DNA from: Sphingobacterium sp. FBM7-1
GTDB lineage: Bacteria > Bacteroidota > Bacteroidia > Sphingobacteriales > Sphingobacteriaceae
Assembly (NCBI RefSeq): GCF_020687765.1
Contig: NZ_JAJEWJ010000008.1
Location: 124,001 to 188,000 of the forward strand
DNA: 64,000 nucleotides
Reading direction: 5' to 3'
The number at the start of each line of letters is the position of its first letter. Within the stretch, counting starts at the first letter, position 1. Positions 43,170 to 52,139 of this stretch are shown here, in pieces. Made by a program: the position numbers and the translations under genes. The notes under the pieces are model-generated. The model made no database searches and was not told the DNA's origin. It saw only the letters and a program-made list of their open reading frames with translations.

Positions 43170-44888
43170 ATGAACATGAGGAAAATGCGTTACTTCGTGG
43201 TTGTATGGGGAATAATAATATCCTTTATACCTTCTTGTTCGAAGGAACACGAATCCGTTACACCAGAACTGACGGTTTCGACGGAAAATATATCCCTAGC
43301 AAATGCGGGAGGTACCAAAGCATTCCATGTGAAGGCTAATGTAAACTGGTCGGTATCCTCTTCGGAGAGTTGGTTGAGGCTAACGCCTTCTACAGGGGGC
43401 GCGGGCACACATAAAATAGAGGCAACTGCGACGGTAAATCCCCAGACGGCTGATCGTCAAGCTATTATTACGGTCACCGCGGATAACTTGACAAGACAGA
43501 TAGTTGTTGTTCAGACGGCATCTGTATTGTTTTCGATTAGTCAAGACCAATACTTGGTGGAAAAGGGTGCGCAGGAATTGGTACTTACGCTGGAGAGCAA
43601 TGTGGCCTATGTTGTTGATTTTGAAGGAGAATGGATGTCTAGAAAGTCGGATCCTATAGTTTCAGGAACTTCTTATCAGGAGGTTATTTCGATAAAGGAA
43701 AATGGAAATATCTTTGAGCGCACAGGAACCATTACACTCAGACAGGGTGATGAAACCTTACTTGTCATTGTCCAACAGAAGGCAAATCCGTTAACGGTTG
43801 CTCCGGTATCTACTGGCGTGTCTCTGAATGCAATTGCTTTAGCTGCGACGCTCCGTGTGGGGTGGAATCTGGGGAATGCATTGGAAGCTGCGGCAAGTCC
43901 TACCTCCGCCAGCGAAACCATGTGGGGAAATCCAAAGACGACCAAAGGTTTGATTGATGCGGTGAAAGCAGCGGGTTTCAATGCTGTGCGGATACCTTGT
44001 GCTTGGAGCGGCTACATTGAAGACCAGACTACTTACCGTATAAAAGATTCGTGGCTTGAACGAGTGAAAGAAGTTGTGGACTACTGTGTGGATAACGATA
44101 TGTATGCCATTATTAATATACATTGGGACGGCGGATGGTTAGAGGAACATCCATTATATAGTCATCAGGAAGAAGTCGGGGAGAAACAAAAAGCGCTTTG
44201 GGAACAGATCGCAGTATACTTTAGGGAATACGATGAGCATCTTTTATTTGCAGGTACGAATGAGGTACATGCCGATTACAATACACCTACGGCAGAACAC
44301 ATTGAGGTCCAGCAATCCTTTAATCAGACCTTTGTAGATGCGGTGCGTTCTACCGGGGGGCGCAATGCGTATAGAAATCTGATTGTACAATCTTATAATA
44401 CAAATATCAACTTTGCCATTGACTATCTGGATATGCCGACCGATGTCAGAACAAACCGTTTGATGGCAGAAGTGCATTTTTATGATCCCTATGAATTTGC
44501 GTTGGATCGTAGTAGTGACAAATACCTTTGGGGGTCGGAGTTTGCGGGTTCTCCCAATGTGGCCAATTGGGGGCAAGAGGATTGGGTAGATGCGCAGTTT
44601 GCAATGGTGAAAGCTCATTTTGTAGATCAAGGCATACCTGTTATCCTTGGAGAGTATAGCCCGACATATAGGGCGAACCTGTCTAATCAAACTGCTTTAG
44701 CCAATCATAAAAAAGCACGAGCCAATTATCTGAAGTACGTGACCAGATCGGCCAGAACAAACGAATTGATACCTTTCTATTGGGACAATGGCCATACCGG
44801 AGATGGTGGTTCAGGATTATTTAATAGGAGTAACGGACAGGTCGTGCATCAGGACGCATTGGATGCGATTATGGAGGGTATTAACTAA
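43170..44888 (+). CDS. BACON-GH5 endo-glucanase/endo-xyloglucanase lipoprotein
   Basis: A 572-aa surface lipoprotein (lipobox IPSC). Two BACON beta-sandwich modules (about 35-115 and 118-205; NVNWSVSSSESWLRL marks the first) lead into a GH5 barrel starting VGWNLGNALEAA. The acid/base is the Glu of GTNEVHAD near residue 365 and the nucleophile is the Glu of VILGEYSP near 494, with IHWDGGW between. BACON-GH5 subfamily 4 enzymes are the backbone-cutting endo-xyloglucanases of Bacteroides xyloglucan loci; subfamily here is inferred. It begins 4 bp after the glycan-binding gene. Confidence 0.9.
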   Translation: MNMRKMRYFVVVWGIIISFIPSCSKEHESVTPELTVSTENISLANAGGTKAFHVKANVNWSVSSSESWLRLTPSTGGAGTHKIEATATVNPQTADRQAIITVTADNLTRQIVVVQTASVLFSISQDQYLVEKGAQELVLTLESNVAYVVDFEGEWMSRKSDPIVSGTSYQEVISIKENGNIFERTGTITLRQGDETLLVIVQQKANPLTVAPVSTGVSLNAIALAATLRVGWNLGNALEAAASPTSASETMWGNPKTTKGLIDAVKAAGFNAVRIPCAWSGYIEDQTTYRIKDSWLERVKEVVDYCVDNDMYAIINIHWDGGWLEEHPLYSHQEEVGEKQKALWEQIAVYFREYDEHLLFAGTNEVHADYNTPTAEHIEVQQSFNQTFVDAVRSTGGRNAYRNLIVQSYNTNINFAIDYLDMPTDVRTNRLMAEVHFYDPYEFALDRSSDKYLWGSEFAGSPNVANWGQEDWVDAQFAMVKAHFVDQGIPVILGEYSPTYRANLSNQTALANHKKARANYLKYVTRSARTNELIPFYWDNGHTGDGGSGLFNRSNGQVVHQDALDAIMEGIN

Positions 44889-44941
44889 CTCTCGCGCGGC
44901 AACACTAGATCGTACGATTATTTTAAATTAGGATTTCTATT

Positions 44942-46534
44942 ATGACAAAAAGCATTATCCCAAATATATTAATGGTAATCTTTTCGTTGATAATCACGCA
45001 TATATCGGCGCAAAGTGGTTTCCAAAATCCAATTATCAGAGGATTTAACCCAGATCCCAGTATATGCCGGGTCGGCGAGGATTACTACCTGGTAACTTCT
45101 TCCTTCGAATATTTTCCAGGATTGCCTATATATCACAGCAAAGACTTGGTCAATTGGCGGCATGTTGGGCATTGCCTTACACGGGATTCCCAACTTTCTT
45201 TACAGACGGCGACAGCATCGGGAGGGTTATATGCTCCCTCGCTGCGCTATTATGATGGTCTCTTCTATGTGATATGTACCAATGTGTCCGATCGGGGCAA
45301 TTTCTATTGTACGGCAGAGAATCCTACTGGACCATGGAGTGATCCCATTTGGGTCGATATTAAAAGTATAGATCCCGATATTTTTTGGGACGATGATGGT
45401 AAAACGTATTTTGTCACACAGGGCGATGAAGGAATACGGATTACCGAGATCGATCTCAAAACAGGCCAAAAGCTCTCTCCTGAGAGACTGGTGTGGGGAG
45501 GCACGGGCGGACGATTCCCAGAAGCTCCACATGTTTATAAAAAGGATGGCTACTATTACTTGTTAATTGGAGAGGGAGGGACTGAATATATGCATAGCGC
45601 AACTATCGGACGGAGCAAAAATCTCTTCGGTCCGTATGAAAATTGTCCGCTGAATCCCATTTTGACACATGCCAATCGTATGGGACAGGGAAACCCTATT
45701 CAAGGGATAGGACATGCCGATTTTGTACAAGCTACTGATGGATCTTGGTGGACTGTGTTTTTGGGATTCCGTGTGACACAGATGTATACGTATTATCATA
45801 TTTTGGGGAGAGAGACTTTTTTGGCCCCAGTGGATTGGCCGGAAGGGGGATGGCCGCAGGTCAATGGTAATGGTATTGTGTATCTGGATATGAAAGTGCC
45901 CACTTTGCCGCTTCAGCCGTTTGCCGAACCTACGACCCGCACGGATTTTGACTCTGACATGCTCGGATTTGAATGGCAATTTTTGCGAAATCCTATTCGT
46001 GAAAATTACTCACTTCATGAACGTCCTGGATTTTTTCGGATAACTGCCTCGTCCAATACATTAGATGAAGCCGCACAAGTATCTATGATCTGTCGTAGAC
46101 AGACCGAACATGAGTTTAGTGCTTCGACATCGTTGGAACTGGTATCGCAAACTGATGATGAGGAAGCTGGTGTGACTTTAATCCAGAATAACACACACCA
46201 TTACGAGTTGTTGTTGAAAAGGGAAAAGAAGCATTATGTTGTTCAACTACGTGTATCGGTGGGTTCGTTGCGATACATTGCGGCTGAAAAAATGGTTCAT
46301 GATAATAAAATAGTTTTACGGATAGAGGGGACACCGCTTTCGTATTCCTTTCACTATCAAATTCCAGGAGATACAAACTGGGAATCGTTAGGTTCTCTAG
46401 ACACTCGATACCTCAGTACGGAGGTAGCTGGTGGATTTACGGGTATCATGATTGGGTTGTACAGCTCGTCCAATGGTAAGCCGACTCGTGCTAAAGCATT
46501 TTTTGATTGGTTTGATTACACCGTAGGCATATAA
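44942..46534 (+). CDS. GH43 family glycosidase, probable alpha-L-arabinofuranosidase
   Basis: A 530-aa exported enzyme (signal cleavage near ISAQ) with a five-bladed propeller and a C-terminal concanavalin-like domain (about 330-530). The catalytic acids are visible: base Asp in RGFNPDPSI (about residue 37), the pKa-tuning Asp in IDPDIFWDD, and the acid Glu in RFPEAPHVYK. The layout matches GH43 arabinofuranosidases or xylosidases; in xyloglucan loci this family removes arabinose from side chains. It lies 53 bp after GH5 and 28 bp before GH2. Confidence 0.9.
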   Translation: MTKSIIPNILMVIFSLIITHISAQSGFQNPIIRGFNPDPSICRVGEDYYLVTSSFEYFPGLPIYHSKDLVNWRHVGHCLTRDSQLSLQTATASGGLYAPSLRYYDGLFYVICTNVSDRGNFYCTAENPTGPWSDPIWVDIKSIDPDIFWDDDGKTYFVTQGDEGIRITEIDLKTGQKLSPERLVWGGTGGRFPEAPHVYKKDGYYYLLIGEGGTEYMHSATIGRSKNLFGPYENCPLNPILTHANRMGQGNPIQGIGHADFVQATDGSWWTVFLGFRVTQMYTYYHILGRETFLAPVDWPEGGWPQVNGNGIVYLDMKVPTLPLQPFAEPTTRTDFDSDMLGFEWQFLRNPIRENYSLHERPGFFRITASSNTLDEAAQVSMICRRQTEHEFSASTSLELVSQTDDEEAGVTLIQNNTHHYELLLKREKKHYVVQLRVSVGSLRYIAAEKMVHDNKIVLRIEGTPLSYSFHYQIPGDTNWESLGSLDTRYLSTEVAGGFTGIMIGLYSSSNGKPTRAKAFFDWFDYTVGI

Positions 46535-46562
46535 TTATGCCCGCGGTTTATAAAAAGATTAA

Positions 46563-49043
46563 ATGTATACATATAAAGGGTTTAGAATCGTACGTACAAG
46601 ACTATGGCCTAAGGAAATTACGACTTGTGCATTTGTGTTGGTGATGACGGGAATAATGGGGATAGGGACAGCGCTAGGCCAGAGCCGAAAGATTGTTGAT
46701 TTCAATATGGGTTGGTTTTTTCGTCTGGATTCCGTCTCTGATTACCGGGACAGTCGTGTTGATTATCAGGACTGGCGCCAATTGGACTTACCGCATGACT
46801 GGAGTATTGAGTTACCTTTCGATAGTTTAAGTGCTGGAAGTAGCGGCACAGGATATTTATCAGGGGGTGTGGGCTGGTATAAGAAATCGTTTACGCTTTC
46901 CGAAGAAGAAAGTTCGAAACGTGTTTATATCGAGTTTGGGGCGATATACGAAAATAGTGAAGTTTGGATCAATAATACTTATCTAGGACATAGACCGAAT
47001 GGTTATGTACCCATCGTTTATGACTTGACGGACCATATAAATAAGAAAGGAGATCCGAATATCATTACCGTCAAGGTAAATAACAGCAAACAGCCTAATT
47101 CGAGATTTTATGCAGGCTCGGGGATCTATAGAGATGTCAAGCTGTTCTTCACATCTGATGTAGCGATCGCTTATAACGGTACCTTTATCATAACGCCTGT
47201 CATTAACGAGCGGCAGGCGCAGATTAAGACACAATTGGAGATTGTTAATCATTCCGCGCACCGACAAAATGGGATCACGGTAGAAACACAAGTGTACGAT
47301 CCTCAAGGTAAGGTAGTCTCACAAGGGCAGATAGGAAGGTTACGTATTGACGGGGAGGGAAACCAATTCGTGGAGCAAAACTTAACGATAACGCACCCCC
47401 TGCTCTGGTCTCCGGATACCCCTCATCTTTATCGCGCAGTGACTATCATATGGGAGGGAAAGCAGGAATTAGACCGGTATACTACTGTATTTGGCATACG
47501 ATCTTTTCATTTTGATGCTGCACAGGGATTCTTTTTAAACGGGCAGCCGTTGAAGATCAGAGGCGTTTGCCTGCACAGCGATCTTGGCGCATTGGGGATG
47601 GCGTTCAATCGATCTGCTGCGAGGAGACAATTGCAAATGATGAAGGATATGGGTGTAAATGGTATCCGGACTTCGCATAATCCAGTGGCATCTGAATTTC
47701 TTGATCTATGTGACGAAATGGGATTTATCGTAATGAACGAAACGTTTGATGTATGGAAACACCCTAAAAATACGTTTGATTATCACCTGTATTGGGACGA
47801 ATGGTATAAGCGTGACTTTGCGGATCATATTAAGCGTGATCGGAATCATCCATCGTTGTTTATTTGGTGTCTGGGCAACGAAGCGCAAGAGCAATGGCAT
47901 GATCCGGAATTGGGTGCAGCGATACCTGCGCGATTGGCGGCTATTGTGGACAGCTTGGATGGCACTCGACCTACCACCATCGCGAATAATGAAATGTCCA
48001 AAGACAATCCCGTGTTAATGAGTCCGGCTGTTGATATTGTTGGCTATAATTATAACCATCAAAAATGGGCGAGCTTTCCTGAAGACCATCCGACCGGTAA
48101 ATTTATCGTCACGGAAGGAACTTCCGCATTGGCTAGTCGCGGACAGTACGATGCCGTGCCGGTGGATTCTGTACGAATGTGGCCGTTACATTGGGACATT
48201 CCGTTTGATGGGGGAAACGTAGATAAAAGCATCTCCTCATACGATCATGTGCATACGCCATGGGGATCCTCACATGAGGAGAGTTTACGGTTGCTCGAGA
48301 CTTACCCGCACGTTTCGGGTATGTATGTGTGGACAGGGTTTGACTATCTGGGAGAACCTACACCCTATACTTGGCCGGCACGAAGCTCTTACTTTGGTAT
48401 AGTTGATCTGGCCGGGTTTCCGAAAGACGTTTATTATCTTTATCAGAGTGCATGGAGCGAAACCCCGGTACTGCACATATTGCCTCACTGGAACTGGCAA
48501 GATGGCGATACGATAGATGTGGTTGTTTATTATAACCAAGCGGATGAAGTGGAGCTGTTTGTAAACGATGTGTCGAAAGGCCGGAAAGCAAAAGAAAAAG
48601 ATAAGCTCCACGTCAGTTGGGCGGTACCCTATGAGGCCGGAAGCCTTACAGTTCTTGCTTATCAAGATGGGCTAGAAGTGAGACGTAAGACTCGTCAGAC
48701 AACGGGAGAAGCTGTAAGTCTTGTCATAAAAAGTAAACAAGATACCTTAAACACAGCACGCGAAGAGTTGGCCTTTCTTGAAGTTGTAGCGGTGGATACG
48801 GACGGAAATGAGCTGCCTGATTTCAATGCGTGGATCAATGTGGAAATACAAGGTGGAGGAACTGTTGTAGCTACGGATAATGGTAATCCGACAGATTTAA
48901 CATCTTTTCAATCCTTGACACGAAAAGCATACAATGGAAAGTTACTCATTGTAGTTAAAGGGTATATAGCTAATGGAGAGGTAACTGTCTCGGCTCACTC
49001 CGATGGACTGAAGAGCGGAATTCGAAAATTAATTGTGGAGTAA
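46563..49043 (+). CDS. GH2 family beta-galactosidase
   Basis: An 826-aa enzyme with an N-terminal hydrophobic export segment (about 18-40), then the GH2 sugar-binding domain (DLPHDWSIELPFD), an Ig-like domain, and a TIM barrel. The acid/base Glu is in CLGNEAQEQW near residue 440, and the likely nucleophile is the Glu of IVTEGTSAL near 518. The barrel end has the conserved GMYVWTGFDYLGEPTPY (shortened pattern). C-terminal DUF4982-like and Ig-like modules follow. In the PUL it would remove galactose from xyloglucan side chains. Last gene of the operon, followed at once by a terminator. Confidence 0.92.
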   Translation: MYTYKGFRIVRTRLWPKEITTCAFVLVMTGIMGIGTALGQSRKIVDFNMGWFFRLDSVSDYRDSRVDYQDWRQLDLPHDWSIELPFDSLSAGSSGTGYLSGGVGWYKKSFTLSEEESSKRVYIEFGAIYENSEVWINNTYLGHRPNGYVPIVYDLTDHINKKGDPNIITVKVNNSKQPNSRFYAGSGIYRDVKLFFTSDVAIAYNGTFIITPVINERQAQIKTQLEIVNHSAHRQNGITVETQVYDPQGKVVSQGQIGRLRIDGEGNQFVEQNLTITHPLLWSPDTPHLYRAVTIIWEGKQELDRYTTVFGIRSFHFDAAQGFFLNGQPLKIRGVCLHSDLGALGMAFNRSAARRQLQMMKDMGVNGIRTSHNPVASEFLDLCDEMGFIVMNETFDVWKHPKNTFDYHLYWDEWYKRDFADHIKRDRNHPSLFIWCLGNEAQEQWHDPELGAAIPARLAAIVDSLDGTRPTTIANNEMSKDNPVLMSPAVDIVGYNYNHQKWASFPEDHPTGKFIVTEGTSALASRGQYDAVPVDSVRMWPLHWDIPFDGGNVDKSISSYDHVHTPWGSSHEESLRLLETYPHVSGMYVWTGFDYLGEPTPYTWPARSSYFGIVDLAGFPKDVYYLYQSAWSETPVLHILPHWNWQDGDTIDVVVYYNQADEVELFVNDVSKGRKAKEKDKLHVSWAVPYEAGSLTVLAYQDGLEVRRKTRQTTGEAVSLVIKSKQDTLNTAREELAFLEVVAVDTDGNELPDFNAWINVEIQGGGTVVATDNGNPTDLTSFQSLTRKAYNGKLLIVVKGYIANGEVTVSAHSDGLKSGIRKLIVE

Positions 49044-49048
49044 AATGG

Positions 49049-49086
49049 AAGCGTAAGCTCAGATCAATTTACTGGAGCTTACGCTT
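49049..49086. terminator. Bidirectional terminator between the PUL operon and the DUF2911 gene
   Basis: Twelve-base perfect stem AAGCGTAAGCTC/GAGCTTACGCTT with a 14-nt loop, between convergent genes, followed by a short T run on the + strand. Confidence 0.82.
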
Positions 49087-49095
49087 TTACATTTT

Positions 49096-49938
49096 TTATT
49101 TTGCTTCCTCGAGCACTTGCGTATTCAATTTTATATATTCCTCATTATTGGCAGCTTTCGCCATCGCAATGCCCTCTGTTGCGGTTTTGATTGCTCCTGC
49201 TTTGTCGCCAGCTTTTAATTGGATTCTGGCTCTCCAATATTTAATATGCGGCGCTTTTGTGTTTCCTTTATCGGCCTCATTTGCCCATTCAACAGCTTTA
49301 TTAATGTCCAAATCGTTGTTATAATAGTACTGTGCCGCCTGGAAGTAAGGTTTCTTCTCGCTTTTCATGGCTTCGTCTATGCTGGCCATTATTTCTTGCG
49401 ATTGGTTCACAACAATAGGGAAGGAAACTTTTGTGTTTTCCCAAGCTAAGGTTAAATCAGCGCCAGTCTGTTTTACATTTTCAAAGGCGATGGTAAAGGT
49501 TTCTACTTTGTCTGAAAGTTGTTTTGACTTCGCTTGAAAACGTAGGAAATCTTCACTTTGATTGTACTGGTAAGCTCCCCATTGTTCTACATTCTTGCTA
49601 AGGATGACGGTCCAATCACCTTTGGTTGGGATGGTAAAGAGACCATATGTACCAGCAGGAACTTTATGGCCTGCTAAGATCACGTCTTCTTCAAAGGTTA
49701 TCGCAGGTATGCTGTTCGCCCCTGTCCGCCAAACTTGATCGAAAGGTACTAAACCTCCAAATATGGTACGGTTGTTAACATTTGGACGCTGGTAAACAAG
49801 CTTGACTTTTTTAATGCCGATACCTTGTTCGATCGTGGTGCTGCTGCTCGCTGGGGGAAACGCTGTTTGCGCGTGTGACTCTTGGGTAAAAAAGAAAAGG
49901 CAGCCCGCGAATACTAAGGATAAGATTGTTGTTTTCAT
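49096..49938 (-). CDS. DUF2911 domain-containing secreted protein
   Basis: A 280-aa exported protein with signal MKTTILSLVFAGCLFFF, cleaved near SHAQ. Residues 30-170 form the DUF2911 beta domain (VKLVYQRPNVNNRTIFGGLVP, shortened; PAGTYGLFTIPTKGDW). The last 90 residues are helical and TPR-like (EWANEADKGN, AGDKAGAIKTATEGIAMAK). The function of DUF2911 is unknown. It lies beyond the PUL terminator and 11 bp after the MFS transporter on the same strand, so it probably shares that transcript. Confidence 0.88.
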   Translation of the reverse strand: MKTTILSLVFAGCLFFFTQESHAQTAFPPASSSTTIEQGIGIKKVKLVYQRPNVNNRTIFGGLVPFDQVWRTGANSIPAITFEEDVILAGHKVPAGTYGLFTIPTKGDWTVILSKNVEQWGAYQYNQSEDFLRFQAKSKQLSDKVETFTIAFENVKQTGADLTLAWENTKVSFPIVVNQSQEIMASIDEAMKSEKKPYFQAAQYYYNNDLDINKAVEWANEADKGNTKAPHIKYWRARIQLKAGDKAGAIKTATEGIAMAKAANNEEYIKLNTQVLEEAK

Positions 49939-49949
49939 GTATAAGTTGT

Positions 49950-51260
49950 TTATTTTTCTATGCTAAAATAAGATTTATTATTTTTTTTTCCCACTTTGTG
50001 GCCGGCGATACCGTAATAAAGGATAAATAAATAACAGGGTAAGGCGATCCAGTACGCGGCATGAGAGCCGATCATATGAGCGATTTGTCCGTAAATAAGA
50101 GGTATAACGGCGCCGCCTGCAATACCCATCACCAATAAGCCGGAAGCGGCATTGGTAAATCTACCCACTCCTTTTAGCGCCAAGGGCCAAAGAGCTGGCC
50201 ACACCAGTGAATTCGCTAAACCGAGCAACGCAACAAAGGTGAGCGAAACCATACCTTCTGTAAAAACAATGCCTAGCGTGAAAAGGATACCTAGGCTAGC
50301 ACATGCTTTCAGGGCGGTCTCTTGAGTGAAATATTTTGGGATGGCAACGATTCCGATGAGGTATCCAAATACCATAGCAGCCATAGTATAGCCTGTAAAC
50401 ACGGTCGCTTTGTCTAGGGTGACACCTTGAGAAACCCCATAAGCAATAATCGTATCGCCCGCGAGAACCTCAACGCCAACATACAAGAATAAAGCGATGA
50501 AGCCTAATATGACATGGGGAAAATCCCAAATGCCTTTTTTGTCTTCGGATACCATATGGTCGTCGGCAGTTTTCTCTTCGTCTCCTTTTACTTCGGGTAA
50601 ATTTGTATATGAAATCCAAACTGCAAGCAGTAGCAAAACGACGACGATACCGATGTAGGGTTGGACTACTTGTAGAGCGACTTGATCTAATGCTGCCGAA
50701 TACTGATCTGCAGGCATCGATTCTACTTGTTTGGCAATTTTATCGGCTTCACTAAGGTTTAGGAATAATCCTAAAAGTACGGGCGCAATCGCGCCTGCTA
50801 CTTTGTTACAGATTCCCATAATACTTATTCGTCTTGCGGCTGTTTCGACCGGCCCGATAATCGTTATATAGGGATTAGAGGCTGTTTGCAAAATAGCTAA
50901 ACCTCCGCCCATCGTAAACAAACCGAGTAAAAAGATGAGGTATGTTCGTGTATAAGCTGCGGGGATAAATAGTAAAGCACCAATTGCCATCACAGTTAGT
51001 GAGATCGCCATGCCTTTCTTAAACCCGTATCGGTTTAACACCCACGTGGAAACCGGCGCCATGACTAAATAGGCAATATAAAATGCAAAAGTTACAAAAT
51101 AAGATTGTACCTCCGTGAGTTCGCAGGCAATTCTAAGATAGGGAATCAATAAAGAGTTTAACCAGGTTGCAAAGCCGAAAATAAAGAATAAGGAAGCAAT
51201 AATAATCATAGGCCCCAGAGATGACTGGCTAGCTTGTTGTGGTGAGGTTTTTGAATCCAT
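49950..51260 (-). CDS. Sugar MFS transporter (FucP/GluP-like)
   Basis: A 12-helix inner-membrane major facilitator of 436 aa, of the fucose:H+ / glucose-galactose symporter group. Typical segments are FFIFGFATWLNSLLIPYL in helix 1, MGGGLAILQTASNPYIT in the fourth-helix region, and a soluble loop near 210-235. It begins the leftward pair with the DUF2911 gene. Its place next to the PUL suggests uptake of a released monosaccharide (glucose, galactose or xylose); this is inference. The long upstream gap has a hairpin but no clear perfect promoter box. Confidence 0.9.
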   Translation of the reverse strand: MDSKTSPQQASQSSLGPMIIIASLFFIFGFATWLNSLLIPYLRIACELTEVQSYFVTFAFYIAYLVMAPVSTWVLNRYGFKKGMAISLTVMAIGALLFIPAAYTRTYLIFLLGLFTMGGGLAILQTASNPYITIIGPVETAARRISIMGICNKVAGAIAPVLLGLFLNLSEADKIAKQVESMPADQYSAALDQVALQVVQPYIGIVVVLLLLAVWISYTNLPEVKGDEEKTADDHMVSEDKKGIWDFPHVILGFIALFLYVGVEVLAGDTIIAYGVSQGVTLDKATVFTGYTMAAMVFGYLIGIVAIPKYFTQETALKACASLGILFTLGIVFTEGMVSLTFVALLGLANSLVWPALWPLALKGVGRFTNAASGLLVMGIAGGAVIPLIYGQIAHMIGSHAAYWIALPCYLFILYYGIAGHKVGKKNNKSYFSIEK

Positions 51261-51605
51261 TTTTGAAATATTAGATTTAAGTATGATTATCGATACCGAA
51301 ACACAAGGCTAATAAAATATATTGATAATTAGAATAGATAGGAGTCAATGGCGGGATTTTTTTAATTTTCGGATAGGTGAGCGATCAATCCGGAATGTCC
51401 ATGCTAATTCGTTAAAAAAATAGAGAGACTTCATTGGGGGTGAAGTCTCTCTAAAACCTAAACCGTATCATAAAACCATATTGAATGGTATTCATCTATA
51501 GTACAATTGAGATGGTGATATAGTTTTTATTTTTTTACTTTTTTTTTAAAAAAAAGTAATATTTGTCTGGTTTACTTCTGTTTTGGACACCTCTAGTTTG
51601 TTTTA
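51261..51605. other. 345-bp gap between the MFS transporter and the DinB-family gene
   Basis: No coding frame is supported. It holds a strong hairpin at 51422-51452 (12-bp stem, TTGGGGG loop), followed by an AACCTAAA tract, and an A/T-rich palindrome at 51537-51557 (ACTTTTTTTTT then AAAAAAAAGT). Confidence 0.6.
51422..51452. other. Strong hairpin, 12-bp stem with GGGGG loop
   Basis: AGAGAGACTTCA pairs with TGAAGTCTCTCT around the loop TTGGGGG, followed by AAAACCTAAACCGTATCATAA (first 20 bases relevant). No T tract follows on the + strand. A hairpin of similar design is found at 60944. Confidence 0.7.
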
Positions 51606-52139
51606 TTAATCTAAACCTTCGATGTTGTCATTATTGAGATAGCGTTCTTTTAATATAATACGGTGGTGCGCCAAATGGCCCGCAATTACATAAAGAAATG
51701 CTTTAACAGTGATGAGCCTGCCGGATGCCATACCTTTTCTTTCTAATTCCGTTTCGTTGAATGTCTTGAATAACACAAGGTTCGCTTTCCGTAGATGGAT
51801 AAACTCATTTTCTATACTCTCCAACGAACGTTCATTGTGTCGTCCGTTCTGTACGAATTCGTCTTGTTCAAAAGGTGCTAGTTCTGTCATGTCGTTTCGA
51901 GCGAACCGTAGCGCGCGGTAAGCCATTACCCGCTCGGTGTCTAAGATGTGACATAGAACTTCTTTTACGGTCCACTTTCCTTCAGCGTAGGTGTAATCAC
52001 CCAAATGTTCAGGAATATTTCGAATAAATGCAGGGAGAGTTTCAATTTGTTCGTGGAGCTCTTCCATAACGGAGCCAACAACATTGGCTATATATTCGTT
52101 ATAGATTGCAGGATATTCATCAGACTTGAGTGGGTTCAT
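51606..52139 (-). CDS. DinB family protein
   Basis: A 177-aa four-helix-bundle protein of the DinB/YfiT-like superfamily, putative metal-dependent hydrolases or thiol S-transferases. The three-histidine metal site is plausible from VLCHILDTERV (His near residue 63) and AGHLAHHRIIL near 155-160. The start overlaps the 3' end of the upstream sensor kinase gene by 20 bp, so they are translationally linked. Reaction unknown. Confidence 0.9.
   Translation of the reverse strand: MNPLKSDEYPAIYNEYIANVVGSVMEELHEQIETLPAFIRNIPEHLGDYTYAEGKWTVKEVLCHILDTERVMAYRALRFARNDMTELAPFEQDEFVQNGRHNERSLESIENEFIHLRKANLVLFKTFNETELERKGMASGRLITVKAFLYVIAGHLAHHRIILKERYLNNDNIEGLD

Noticed and set aside
42539..43177. 212-codon reverse frame opposite the glycan-binding candidate
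   Set aside because: It overlaps entirely a lipoprotein gene with signal peptide and operon context; residue usage is atypical.
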